Shown one piece after another: positions 1-5,434 of a stretch of DNA of 5,434 bases (position 1 is its first letter; the number at the start of each line of letters is the position of its first letter). The translations under genes were made by a program, and so were the position numbers. Origin of the DNA: Spirochaetales bacterium Spiro_01 (GTDB lineage: Bacteria; Spirochaetota; Spirochaetia; Sphaerochaetales; Sphaerochaetaceae); NCBI GenBank assembly GCA_001604265.1, contig LVBC01000023.1, positions 1 through 5,434 on the forward strand, read 5' to 3'. The notes beneath the pieces are model-generated. The model searched no databases. It saw only the letters and a program-made list of their open reading frames with translations, and was not told the DNA's origin.

Positions 1-83
1 CGATGGATTAAGTATACAGTATAAAGTGAGTGGGTGATAGTGAATTTATGGGAGAGAGAAGGCCATGATATAGGCTCCAGATA

Positions 84-112
84 GAAGTAAAAGAGGACCA
101 GAACGGCCCTCT
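84..112 (-). terminator. Intrinsic terminator of the rhodanese/CoA-disulfide reductase operon
   Basis: Read on the minus strand, the stem AGAGGGCC (112-105) pairs with GGTCCTCT (99-92) over 8 bp including one G-U, with a 5-nt loop (104-100). It is followed by the T-rich run TTTACTTCT (91-84, approximately). It lies 16 nt beyond the stop codon of the CoA-disulfide reductase gene, the expected place for the end of this operon. The plus-strand reading has a much poorer T tract, so I assign it to the minus strand. Confidence 0.8.
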
Positions 113-128
113 TCTGCATTAATGATAA

Positions 129-1820
129 TTACTTCTCGATTCCGCAAGGGTAGGTCTCAGAGCTTGCAGCAATCTCCTTGACTACACTTGAGTAGAAGCG
201 GTAGCCGCCACTGAAGTTGTAGGCATCAAAGCCATTCTGGATGAGTATCCTGCAGGCGATGTAGCTTCTAAGGCCACTCTGGCACATAACGTATACAGGC
301 TTTGAAGGATCGAGCTCGGAAAGTCTATCCCTGAGTTCATCTACAGGGATGTTTATGTATCCATCCACATGACCTCTGGAGTACTCTCTGACAGTTCTCG
401 TATCGAGGAGTGTGACACTCTCATCGCGTGGAAGCTTCTCGACAGCATTCCAGTGATACTGCTTCAGCTTTCCTGTCGCTATATTCTCGATCATGAAGCC
501 GGCCATATTCACTGGATCCTTGGCTGAGGAGTAGGGTGGTGCATAGCATAAATCGAGCTCCTTGAGTTCATCTGCCCTGAGGCCTGCCATGATCGCAGTT
601 GCAAGTACATCGATTCGCTTGTCCACACCATCTGAGCCGACTATCTGAGCGCCGAGAAGCCTGAGTGTCCCTCTCTCGTAGACGACCTTCATTGTCATCG
701 CTCTTGCTCCCGGATAGTAGGAGGCGTGGGATGCAGGGGAGAGAACGACGCTGTCGAAGTCGATTCCTGCTCTCTGGGAGGCCTTCTCGGAAAGGCCAGT
801 GCCTGCAGCAGTGAGGTCGAATATCTTTATGATAGAGGAGCCCATCGAGCCAGAGAAGTGGGAGTCTCCGCCTGCTATGTTGTCCGCTGCAATCCTTCCC
901 TGCTTGTTCGCAGGTCCTGCCAGTGCAATGAGTGTGCTTTCTCCGCTGACAAGGTGCTTCACCTGGACTGCATCACCGACAGCGTAGATGTCAGGATCGG
1001 AGGTCTCCATCCGGTCGTTGACGACTATGCTTTCCCTGAGTCCAAGCTCGAGTCCCGCCTCCTTTGCAAGATGGCTGTCCGGCTGCACGCCGATTGCCAG
1101 CACGACGAAATCTGCATGCTCGCTTCTCTCTCCCTCTATCTGCACAGCAAGACCGTCACCCTCTTCTGCAAAGCCTGCAACAGAGCAGCCGAGTCTCAAT
1201 GCGATGCCCTGCTTTCTCACTTCGGAGTGGATAAAGGACGCCATATCGTAGTCGAGAGTGTTCATGAGCTGCTTAGGCCTCTGGATGATGGTGACCTCCA
1301 GGCCTCTCTTCTTTAGATTCTCTGCAGTCTCGATGCCGATAAAGCCACCGCCGATGATCACAGCCTTTCCTGGCTGTGTCCTCTCGACAAAGTCGTAGAT
1401 CTGGAAGGTGTCCTCGACTGTCCTCAGCGTGAATATTTTCTCATTATCGATGCCTGGAAGAGCAGGCCTTACTGCAGTTGCACCAGGCGAGAGGAGGAGC
1501 TTGTCGTAGCTCTCTGTGAAGACCCTTCCCGCTCTCAGGTCCCTGACTCTCACACACTTTGAAGAGGGATCGATCGAGAGGACCTCGTGGGCTGTTCTCA
1601 CCTTGATGCGAAAGCGCTCCATGAAGCTTTCCGGAGTCTGAAGCGTCAGCTCCTCTCTGTCTGTTATGACCCCACCGATGTAGTAGGGAAGACCGCAGTT
1701 CGCATACGATACGAAGCCGGATCTCTCGTAAATGGTTATATCCGCACTCTCATCCAGTCGTCTCAACCTGGCTGCTGCTGTTGCGCCTCCTGCAACTCCA
1801 CCTACAATTACAACCTTCAT
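129..1820 (-). CDS. CoA-disulfide/CoA-persulfide reductase with C-terminal rhodanese domain (CoADR-Rhd type)
   Basis: This 563-residue flavoprotein belongs to the pyridine nucleotide-disulfide oxidoreductase family. Seen in the sequence: an N-terminal FAD-binding glycine motif (VGGVAGG, residues 6-12), the single active-site cysteine C42 in SYANCGLPYYIGG, and a second dinucleotide-binding motif (IIGGGFIG, around residue 155) for NAD(P)H. The FAD-contacting segment is YAVGDAV, and tyrosines near 368-369 and 426 match the conserved active-site tyrosines of CoA-disulfide reductases. A rhodanese domain occupies about 465-560, with loop C513-Q-S-G-L-R-S. Family knowledge: such fusions reduce CoA disulfide, CoA persulfide or polysulfide with NAD(P)H, the rhodanese cysteine passing sulfane sulfur toward the C42/CoA site. 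The protein should be cytoplasmic. It is the last gene of the operon: its ATG overlaps the stop of the preceding rhodanese by 4 nt (ATGA), with AGGAG (1835-1831) 10 nt upstream. Length is normal for the fusion. True substrate (CoASSCoA, CoASSH or polysulfide) cannot be decided here; an NADH-oxidase label is the main alternative. Confidence 0.93.
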   Translation of the reverse strand: MKVVIVGGVAGGATAAARLRRLDESADITIYERSGFVSYANCGLPYYIGGVITDREELTLQTPESFMERFRIKVRTAHEVLSIDPSSKCVRVRDLRAGRVFTESYDKLLLSPGATAVRPALPGIDNEKIFTLRTVEDTFQIYDFVERTQPGKAVIIGGGFIGIETAENLKKRGLEVTIIQRPKQLMNTLDYDMASFIHSEVRKQGIALRLGCSVAGFAEEGDGLAVQIEGERSEHADFVVLAIGVQPDSHLAKEAGLELGLRESIVVNDRMETSDPDIYAVGDAVQVKHLVSGESTLIALAGPANKQGRIAADNIAGGDSHFSGSMGSSIIKIFDLTAAGTGLSEKASQRAGIDFDSVVLSPASHASYYPGARAMTMKVVYERGTLRLLGAQIVGSDGVDKRIDVLATAIMAGLRADELKELDLCYAPPYSSAKDPVNMAGFMIENIATGKLKQYHWNAVEKLPRDESVTLLDTRTVREYSRGHVDGYINIPVDELRDRLSELDPSKPVYVMCQSGLRSYIACRILIQNGFDAYNFSGGYRFYSSVVKEIAASSETYPCGIEK

Positions 1821-2137
1821 CTCTCTAACTCTCCTCTGTATGATGCGATTCCTCCGATGTTCCTTGCATTGGTGTATCCAAGTCTCTCCAGCTGTGATAC
1901 AGCAGCTGCGCTCCTTCCTCCACTGAGACAGTGGACAAAGAGCGGAGCACTTCTGTCACTGATGATATCTGCCACTCTGGCAATCTCATCGAGTGGCAGA
2001 TTGATGCTTCCGGGAATGTGTCCCTGGGCGTACTCCTCTCTGGTCCTCACATCCAGAAGAAATGAATTCTCTGTCCCTCTGAACTGCTCGACGAGCTCGT
2101 TTATATCCGGGGTGCGGAAAAAATCGAAGAATCCCAT
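1817..2137 (-). CDS. Small cytoplasmic single-domain rhodanese (sulfurtransferase)
   Basis: The 106-residue protein is essentially one rhodanese fold with no signal peptide or membrane segment. Visible features are LLDVRTREEY (27-36), the GHIPGSINLP motif (39-48) and the catalytic loop H-C70-L-S-G-G-R-S, followed by LERLGYTN and a GGI near the C terminus. Rhodaneses carry sulfane sulfur as a persulfide on the loop cysteine and hand it to a thiol or cyanide acceptor. The gene sits between an exported rhodanese, 15 nt upstream, and the CoA-disulfide reductase-rhodanese gene, whose start it overlaps by 4 nt. Translational coupling and a shared sulfur-relay role are therefore likely. The start at 2137 is supported by AAGGAAA about 8 nt upstream in the short intergenic gap. 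Physiological donor and acceptor are unknown; a thiosulfate- or polysulfide-type donor is an inference from the family. Confidence 0.9.
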   Translation of the reverse strand: MGFFDFFRTPDINELVEQFRGTENSFLLDVRTREEYAQGHIPGSINLPLDEIARVADIISDRSAPLFVHCLSGGRSAAAVSQLERLGYTNARNIGGIASYRGELER

Positions 2138-2152
2138 AATCTGTTTCCTTGT

Positions 2153-2560
2153 CTATTTCACTATATCGTACGGCCAGGAGATGATTCCGCCGAACTCATA
2201 TACATTCGTGTATCCAAGCCTTGCAAGTGCAGAGGAGGCCTGCTTGCTCCTGTTTCCACTCCTGCAGTATACAAGTATCGTCTGCTTCTTGTCCTTGAGA
2301 AGAGAAGGGGCCTTCTCATTGATTTCTGTGTGGGGAATCACGATTGCACCAGGAATGTGCCCAGAGTCATACTCGGCCTGGCTTCTTGCATCCAGGATGA
2401 TGCAATCCTCCAATCTGTCCATCATCGCCTTCGCTTCTTCAGCCGTTATCCTTCTGTAGCTGGTGGTCGTCTGTTCACTTTCTTCTCTGGCACCTGATGC
2501 AGATAGAGATAGAGAAAGAAGCAGGAGCAGGGCTATGGATAGAATGATGTATCGTTTCAT
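2153..2560 (-). CDS. Exported (Sec signal peptide) single-domain rhodanese
   Basis: From the ATG at 2560 this is a 135-residue precursor. Residues 1-24 form a classic Sec signal peptide: K2-R3, a long Ile/Leu-rich core, then small residues with a likely signal peptidase I site after SGA (24). The mature part is a rhodanese domain with ILDARSQAEY (55-64), GHIPGAIVIP (67-76), catalytic loop Y-C99-R-S-G-N-R-S and the C-terminal GGIISWPYDI. There is no lipobox cysteine, so it is probably soluble in the periplasm or outside the membrane. An upstream in-frame ATG at 2605 would add 15 residues, but these put charged residues ahead of the signal peptide and overlap the likely promoter/palindrome region. 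The 2560 start has AAGG upstream (on the minus strand about 8 nt before ATG). It is first in the operon with the other two rhodanese-domain genes. It resembles PspE-like periplasmic rhodaneses in layout, but its active loop is CRSGNRS. Confidence 0.88.
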   Translation of the reverse strand: MKRYIILSIALLLLLSLSLSASGAREESEQTTTSYRRITAEEAKAMMDRLEDCIILDARSQAEYDSGHIPGAIVIPHTEINEKAPSLLKDKKQTILVYCRSGNRSKQASSALARLGYTNVYEFGGIISWPYDIVK

Positions 2561-2575
2561 GGCAGGACCTTGTTC

Positions 2576-2590
2576 ATGCTTAAGCATATA
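2576..2590 (-). promoter_or_regulatory. Candidate promoter -10 with overlapping 12-bp palindrome upstream of the rhodanese operon
   Basis: A perfect 12-bp palindrome, ATGCTTAAGCAT (2576-2587), lies 15-27 nt upstream of the exported rhodanese start. It overlaps a possible minus-strand -10 element TATATG (2590-2585). No good -35 box is found 15-18 nt further upstream, so the promoter is weakly supported or needs an activator. An inverted repeat at this place is where a dimeric repressor would bind, but the palindrome could be chance. Confidence 0.28.
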
Positions 2591-2662
2591 TGTCCTTGCT
2601 TCCAAACGAAAGTACGTATTCGAGAAAAAATGTACAGGATTCGGCTGGCCGAGAAGAAAAGC

Positions 2663-3556
2663 TCACTTCGATTCAGGTGCAAAGCCTATTGAGTCTCTCA
2701 GGATGAAGCGGTGCTGTATTACTCTGCTCTCGGTTTCCAGCTCTGGATTGTCTATGTGCTCCATCAGCATCGAAAGCGCCTGCTGGAGAATCTCTGTCTC
2801 TCTGGTGTCGATTGTAGATAGACTGACTACGCTGTATTCGGCGACCTCGTAGTTTCCATAGCCTACGATGGAGATATCTCTTGGAATCCTGTAGCCACGC
2901 TGCATCAGCCTCGTCATTGCGCCTATTGCTATGTGGTCGTACATGCAGAAGAGCAGTGTTGGCATGTTGCCCTGTCCCTTGGCAGGTATCCTGTCCACAG
3001 CCTCGATTCCGCACTCCCTGGAGTCCCTGTCGACGATGATGAGATCATCGTCTGTAAAGGAGATTCCTCTTTCTCTTAGAAGTTTCTTGAAGGTCTCGAA
3101 TCGCTTTGCTCTTACACCGAGGCTTCCATCCTCATGAAGGAAGTTGCCGACGATTGCACAGATCCTGCTGTGACCGAACCTCTGGATCTGGTCGACCATC
3201 TCCGAGATTGCATCATCGGCCTCGACGTTTATGTTGTTGTAGCTTTCGTCATAGCACTTTACAGCTACGAAGGGCACCTTGTTCTCCTGAAGCTTCTTGA
3301 AGTGCTGTGTCATCGTCTCGGAGTAGTCTCCGTAGATGACGACACCGTCGACACGATACTGGAGGAAGCGGCTTATGGCCTCCTCTTCCTCCTCGAGCTT
3401 CATGTTGACGGTGGCGAGCATTACTATGTAGCCGTACTCTGCTGCACGGCGTGAGAATTCTATTATCGCCTTGCCCCTGTTCGACCTGAAGTTCGTTTTT
3501 TCCCTGATTGCTCTTGAAAGTGGAAGGTGCGTGGTGTAGAGTAGGACTAGATTTAG
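2663..3556 (-). pseudogene. 5'-truncated LacI/GalR-family regulator: ligand-binding domain only, DNA-binding domain missing
   Basis: The frame encodes a periplasmic-binding-protein-like sensor domain of LacI-family repressors. Recognisable segments, numbered from the ATG at 3421, are RVDGVVIYG (23-31), the RAKRFETFKKLL stretch followed by GISFTDDDLI, then LLFCMYDHIAIGAM, and GYRIPRDISIVGYGN with LSTIDTRE downstream. From that ATG it has 252 residues. The frame is open further upstream and still looks LacI-like (LNLVLLYTT, then RGKAIIEFSRRAAEYGYIVM), which makes 3421 an internal methionine with no Shine-Dalgarno. Between 3421 and the stop at 3607-3605 there is no ATG, GTG or TTG codon. The roughly 60-residue helix-turn-helix and hinge that should precede this domain are absent, because the sequence there is the TPP riboswitch and thiM on the opposite strand. 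I read it as a repressor gene cut off at its 5' end. A translated, stand-alone sensor domain from 3421 is possible but less likely. The original ligand is unknown, probably a sugar-like molecule. Confidence 0.72.
3514..3542 (+). promoter_or_regulatory. Sigma70-type promoter of the thi operon
   Basis: TTGAAA (3514-3519, five of six matches to TTGACA) is followed after exactly 17 nt by TAGAGT (3537-3542, four of six matches to TATAAT). Transcription would start near 3549-3551, immediately before the riboswitch aptamer, which is where a riboswitch-controlled promoter should be. The promoter lies in the antisense of the truncated LacI-type gene. Supported by position and consensus only. Confidence 0.55.
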
Positions 3557-3637
3557 GGGAGCTTTCGCAGGAAGGCTGAGAACGGGAGGTATGTCCCGGA
3601 CCCATTACCTGATTTGGATAATGCCAACGTAGGGATA
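3552..3637 (+). ncRNA. TPP riboswitch aptamer (THI element)
   Basis: The conserved TPP aptamer blocks occur in order: GGGG (3556-3559), GCTGAGA (3575-3581), ACCTGAT (3607-3613), GGATAATGCCA (3616-3626) and GTAGGGA (3629-3635). P3 is formed by CTTTC (3562-3566) with GAAGG (3571-3575), P2 by GGG near 3556 with CCC (3601-3603), and P5 by TTGG with CCAA around ATAATG. An additional perfect 5-bp hairpin, CGGGA (3583-3587) with TCCCG (3594-3598), fits the optional P3a stem. P1 is not obvious and would be bulged. Thiamine pyrophosphate binding would lower expression of the downstream thiM-thiE genes, as in other bacteria. Confidence 0.95.
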
Positions 3638-3662
3638 CTGAGACCGTTGTTCGACTGGACAG

Positions 3663-3705
3663 GATATCGAAGGATATGTCTATGTGGCATATCTTCTTTT
3701 ATTTC
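3663..3705 (+). promoter_or_regulatory. Candidate riboswitch expression platform (terminator-like hairpin with competing stem)
   Basis: AGGATATG (3671-3678) can pair with CATATCTT (3688-3695), including one G-U, around a 9-nt loop. It is followed by the T-rich run CTTTTATTTC (3696-3705). The stem is AU-rich, so weak for a terminator. The 5' half can instead pair with an upstream segment: ATATC (3664-3668) with GATAT (3673-3677) around GAAG. The two folds exclude each other, as expected for a terminator/antiterminator switch. Control by masking the ribosome binding site at 3707 is an alternative, although no clear complementary anti-SD was found in the leader. Confidence 0.4.
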
Positions 3706-3706
3706 T

Positions 3707-3711
3707 GGAGG
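3707..3711 (+). promoter_or_regulatory. Ribosome binding site that fixes the thiM start
   Basis: A strong GGAGG lies 5 nt before the ATG at 3717. It decides between that start and the upstream in-frame ATG at 3684, which has no Shine-Dalgarno and lies in the loop of the candidate leader hairpin. Confidence 0.8.
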
Positions 3712-3716
3712 TCGAT

Positions 3717-4538
3717 ATGCTCGGAAAATGTATTGAGAACGTAAGAAAGTGTGTACCACTTGTACACAACATCACCAACTATGTAACAGTCAATGATGTC
3801 GCAAATGTCCTGCTCGCCTGTGGCGGCAGCCCGATCATGTCGGATGAACCGGATGATGTCGAGGATATCACGACAATCTGCGGTGGCCTGAACATCAACA
3901 TCGGAACACTCAACAAGAGCAGCATCGAGGGCATGTTCCTGGCAGGAAAGAGGGCCAACGAGCTTGGACATGCAGTGCTTCTCGATCCAGTTGGAGCCGG
4001 TGCATCCGCTCTCAGGACCAGCACTGCGATCAGGCTGATGGAAGAGGTGAAGTTCACAGTGATCAGAGGAAACATCTCGGAGATAAAGACACTTGCTCAT
4101 GGAAGCGGAACGACAAAGGGCGTCGATGCAGATGTTGCAGACGCAGTTACAGAGGAGACTCTTGACAGTGCCGTTGCCTTTGTCAAGGCACTTGCAGAAA
4201 AGACCGGTTCGATAATCGCAATCACAGGTGCGATCGATCTCGTTGCCGATGCAGACAGCTGCTATGTGATCAGAAACGGCAGGGCAGAGATGGGAAGGAT
4301 AACAGGGACAGGCTGCCAGCTTTCCGGCATGATGACTGCCTTCCTGGTCGCAAATCCGGACAACAGGCTCGAGGCAGCTGCAGCTGCAGTCTGCACAATG
4401 GGTCTTGCTGGCGAGATAGGCTGGGCAAGGATGCAGCCGGGTGATGGCAACTCGACCTACAGGAACAGGATCATCGATGCAATCTACAATATGGACGGTT
4501 CTACCCTCGACAAGGGTGCAAAGTACGAGATCAGGTAG
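3717..4538 (+). CDS. thiM: Hydroxyethylthiazole kinase
   Basis: ThiM phosphorylates 4-methyl-5-(2-hydroxyethyl)thiazole with ATP, letting the cell reuse thiazole salvaged from thiamine breakdown. The 273-residue protein has the family length. Motifs seen: PLVHNITNYVTVNDVAN (14-30), GGSPIMSDEP (36-45), LNINIGTL (58-65), the phosphate-binding DPVGAGAS (90-97), RGNISEI (117-123), and GTGCQLSG (197-204) carrying the conserved active-site cysteine C200. It is a soluble cytoplasmic enzyme of the ribokinase-like fold, usually a trimer. It is the first gene behind the TPP riboswitch and is followed 8 nt later by thiE, whose product consumes thiazole phosphate, so the two form one pathway unit. The start at 3717 is preferred because of GGAGG 5 nt upstream and because family members begin close to this point. 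Confidence 0.97.
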   Translation: MLGKCIENVRKCVPLVHNITNYVTVNDVANVLLACGGSPIMSDEPDDVEDITTICGGLNINIGTLNKSSIEGMFLAGKRANELGHAVLLDPVGAGASALRTSTAIRLMEEVKFTVIRGNISEIKTLAHGSGTTKGVDADVADAVTEETLDSAVAFVKALAEKTGSIIAITGAIDLVADADSCYVIRNGRAEMGRITGTGCQLSGMMTAFLVANPDNRLEAAAAAVCTMGLAGEIGWARMQPGDGNSTYRNRIIDAIYNMDGSTLDKGAKYEIR

Positions 4539-4546
4539 GTCAAAGC

Positions 4547-5194
4547 ATGAAAGAGAATCTTGATCGAAGTCTTCTGCTCTACGCAGTTACAGACCGCCAC
4601 TGGCTTGGTGGACGCACTCTTCATGATGTAGTTCGCGAGAGTCTGGAGGGTGGTGTTACCTTCCTGCAGCTCAGGGAGAAGAATCTCGATGACGAGAACT
4701 TCTACAGGGAAGCTGTGGAACTGCAGGCTCTGGCAAGGGAGTACAGGGTTCCCTTCATAGTGAATGACAATGTCGATATCGCACTCAGGATGAATGCAGA
4801 TGGAGTACATGTGGGTCAGAGCGACATGGAGGCTGGAAATGTGCGTTCTCTCATTGGAAAGGACAAGATACTCGGTGTCTCTGCACAGACTGTGGAGCAG
4901 GCACTGCTTGCCCAGGAGAGAGGTGCCGACTACCTTGGCGTCGGAGCTGTCTTCCCGACAGGCTCGAAGGACGATGCGGACGACGTCTCATACGAGACTC
5001 TGAAGGCCATCTGCGAAGCGGTTTCCATACCGGTAGTGGCTATCGGTGGAATCACAGTGGACAATACACCTCAGCTTGCTGGCAGTGGAATCTGCGGTAT
5101 TGCTGTAATCAGTGCCATCTATGCCCAGAAGAACATATTCGAGGCCACTTCAAGGTTGAAGAAGGTCACGCAGGATATGCTTGCTGCAAAATGA
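4547..5194 (+). CDS. thiE: Thiamine phosphate synthase (thiamine-phosphate pyrophosphorylase)
   Basis: ThiE condenses HMP-pyrophosphate with thiazole phosphate to give thiamine phosphate and pyrophosphate. The 215-residue protein matches the usual length of a single-domain TIM-barrel enzyme. Visible motifs are YAVTDR (12-17), the pyrophosphate/pyrimidine site QLREK (41-45), VNDNVDIAL (72-80), DGVHVGQSDM (85-94) with Mg-binding aspartates, LGVSAQT (109-115), DYLGVGAVFPTGSKDDA (128-144), IPVVAIGGI (161-169) and GIAVISAI near the C terminus. All expected catalytic segments are present, so it should be active. It lies 8 nt after thiM; its Shine-Dalgarno (AGGTAGG, 4533-4539) spans the thiM stop codon, which suggests translational coupling. 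The substrate HMP-PP needs ThiD activity, not encoded in this window. Confidence 0.97.
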   Translation: MKENLDRSLLLYAVTDRHWLGGRTLHDVVRESLEGGVTFLQLREKNLDDENFYREAVELQALAREYRVPFIVNDNVDIALRMNADGVHVGQSDMEAGNVRSLIGKDKILGVSAQTVEQALLAQERGADYLGVGAVFPTGSKDDADDVSYETLKAICEAVSIPVVAIGGITVDNTPQLAGSGICGIAVISAIYAQKNIFEATSRLKKVTQDMLAAK

Positions 5195-5204
5195 GGATAC
5201 GACG

Positions 5205-5434
5205 ATGGATTTCACGAATGGTATCAAAGGCGCAATCTTCGATATCGACGGCGTTCTTCTGGACTCGATGGGAATCTGGAAGGATCTCGGTGCAAGGTAC
5301 CTGCATTCGAAGGGAGTAGTCCCCGAAGCAGGCCTTGCCGAAATCCTTTTTTCCATGAGCATGGAGCAGGGGGCTTCCTACCTCAGGACACACTATCTTC
5401 CCTCTCTTTCGGAATCTGAGATAGGGAAGGGAAT
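5205..5434 (+). CDS. HAD-superfamily hydrolase, beta-phosphoglucomutase-like subfamily (partial, runs off the window)
   Basis: Only the first 76 codons are present. The N terminus carries HAD motif I, I-F-D13-I-D15-G-V-L-L-D-S, where the first aspartate is the nucleophile and the second the acid/base. The helical segment that follows (SMGIWKDLGARYLHSKG) looks like the start of the cap of subfamily I HAD phosphatases or phosphomutases. The gene starts 10 nt after the thiE stop, with GAGG (5193-5196) overlapping that stop 8 nt before the ATG, so it is almost surely the third cistron of the thi operon. HAD enzymes remove phosphate from small metabolites. Position suggests a thiamine-pathway substrate such as thiamine phosphate, but this is inference; a general sugar-phosphate phosphatase is equally compatible with what can be seen. 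Motifs II to IV lie outside the window. Confidence 0.85.
   Translation, partial: MDFTNGIKGAIFDIDGVLLDSMGIWKDLGARYLHSKGVVPEAGLAEILFSMSMEQGASYLRTHYLPSLSESEIGKG

Noticed and set aside
11..24. Near-palindromic TATAC-A-GTATA with AGTATA repeated twice
   Set aside because: Could be part of a promoter for a gene outside the window, but no -35 partner or gene can be seen, and short AT-rich repeats occur by chance.
1..119. Minus-strand frame open from an ATG at 119 to the window edge (about 39 codons)
   Set aside because: It runs straight through the strong terminator at 112-84, has no convincing Shine-Dalgarno, and the predicted peptide shows no recognisable features. Probably chance.
1587..2459. 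Long plus-strand open frame of 290 codons opposite the rhodanese genes
   Set aside because: It is the antisense shadow of the start of the CoA-disulfide reductase gene and of both small rhodaneses. Its composition is Ser/Leu/Cys-rich, and its two similar internal stretches (YPSLSSCDTAAALL and YPSLASAEEACLLL) are the reverse of the conserved rhodanese LGYTN region.
2625..2652. Possible minus-strand terminator after the LacI-type remnant: TCGG/CCGA stem then a T6 run
   Set aside because: The stem is only 4 bp and the T run is about 10 nt away from it, so it does not fit an intrinsic terminator.
3134..3454. Plus-strand open frame of 106 codons opposite the LacI-type remnant
   Set aside because: Valine-, leucine- and aspartate-rich antisense shadow without a ribosome binding site; the minus-strand frame shows clear LacI-family motifs.
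3553..3759. Minus-strand open frame of 68 codons upstream of the LacI remnant, examined as a frameshifted helix-turn-helix
   Set aside because: The peptide has no LacI-type helix-turn-helix pattern (no A-x-x-A-G-V-S-x-x-T-V-S-like segment) and is antisense to the riboswitch, its platform and the start of thiM.

Overview
The window looks like bacterial chromosome of intermediate GC content, densely packed, with two gene blocks facing away from each other. The cofactor salvage genes, the thiol/persulfide oxidoreductase and the use of AGG/AGA arginine codons would suit an anaerobic or fermentative bacterium, for example a spirochaete of the Sphaerochaeta type or a clostridial-type Firmicute. The sequence alone does not settle the lineage, and I hold that placement loosely.

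Left block, minus strand (about 2605 down to 84): a three-gene sulfur-handling operon. In transcription order it encodes an exported single-domain rhodanese (2560-2153), a small cytoplasmic rhodanese (2137-1817) and a CoA-disulfide/CoA-persulfide reductase with a C-terminal rhodanese domain (1820-129). A good intrinsic terminator closes it (112-84). Spacing is tight (15 nt, then a 4-nt ATGA overlap), and all three rhodanese domains keep the same C-X-S-G-X-R-S active-site loop. The likely theme is transfer of sulfane sulfur to CoA or another thiol and NAD(P)H-dependent reduction to sulfide, with one rhodanese placed outside the cytoplasm.

Middle, minus strand (about 3556-2663): a LacI/GalR-type ligand-binding domain without its helix-turn-helix. 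Its reading frame stays open and LacI-like upstream of the first ATG (3421) but contains no start codon, and the similarity stops where a TPP riboswitch begins on the other strand. I annotate it as a 5'-truncated pseudogene.

Right block, plus strand (3514 to the window end): a thiamine salvage operon. A sigma70-type promoter (3514-3542), lying inside the regulator remnant in antisense, precedes a TPP riboswitch (about 3552-3637) and a candidate terminator-type expression platform. Then come thiM (hydroxyethylthiazole kinase), thiE (thiamine phosphate synthase) and the start of a HAD-superfamily hydrolase gene that runs off the edge. ThiM makes thiazole phosphate from salvaged thiazole and ThiE joins it to HMP-pyrophosphate to give thiamine phosphate. 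The HAD protein might dephosphorylate an intermediate of this pathway, but that is inferred from position only. No thiD and no thiazole synthesis gene (thiG, thiS, thiH) is visible here.
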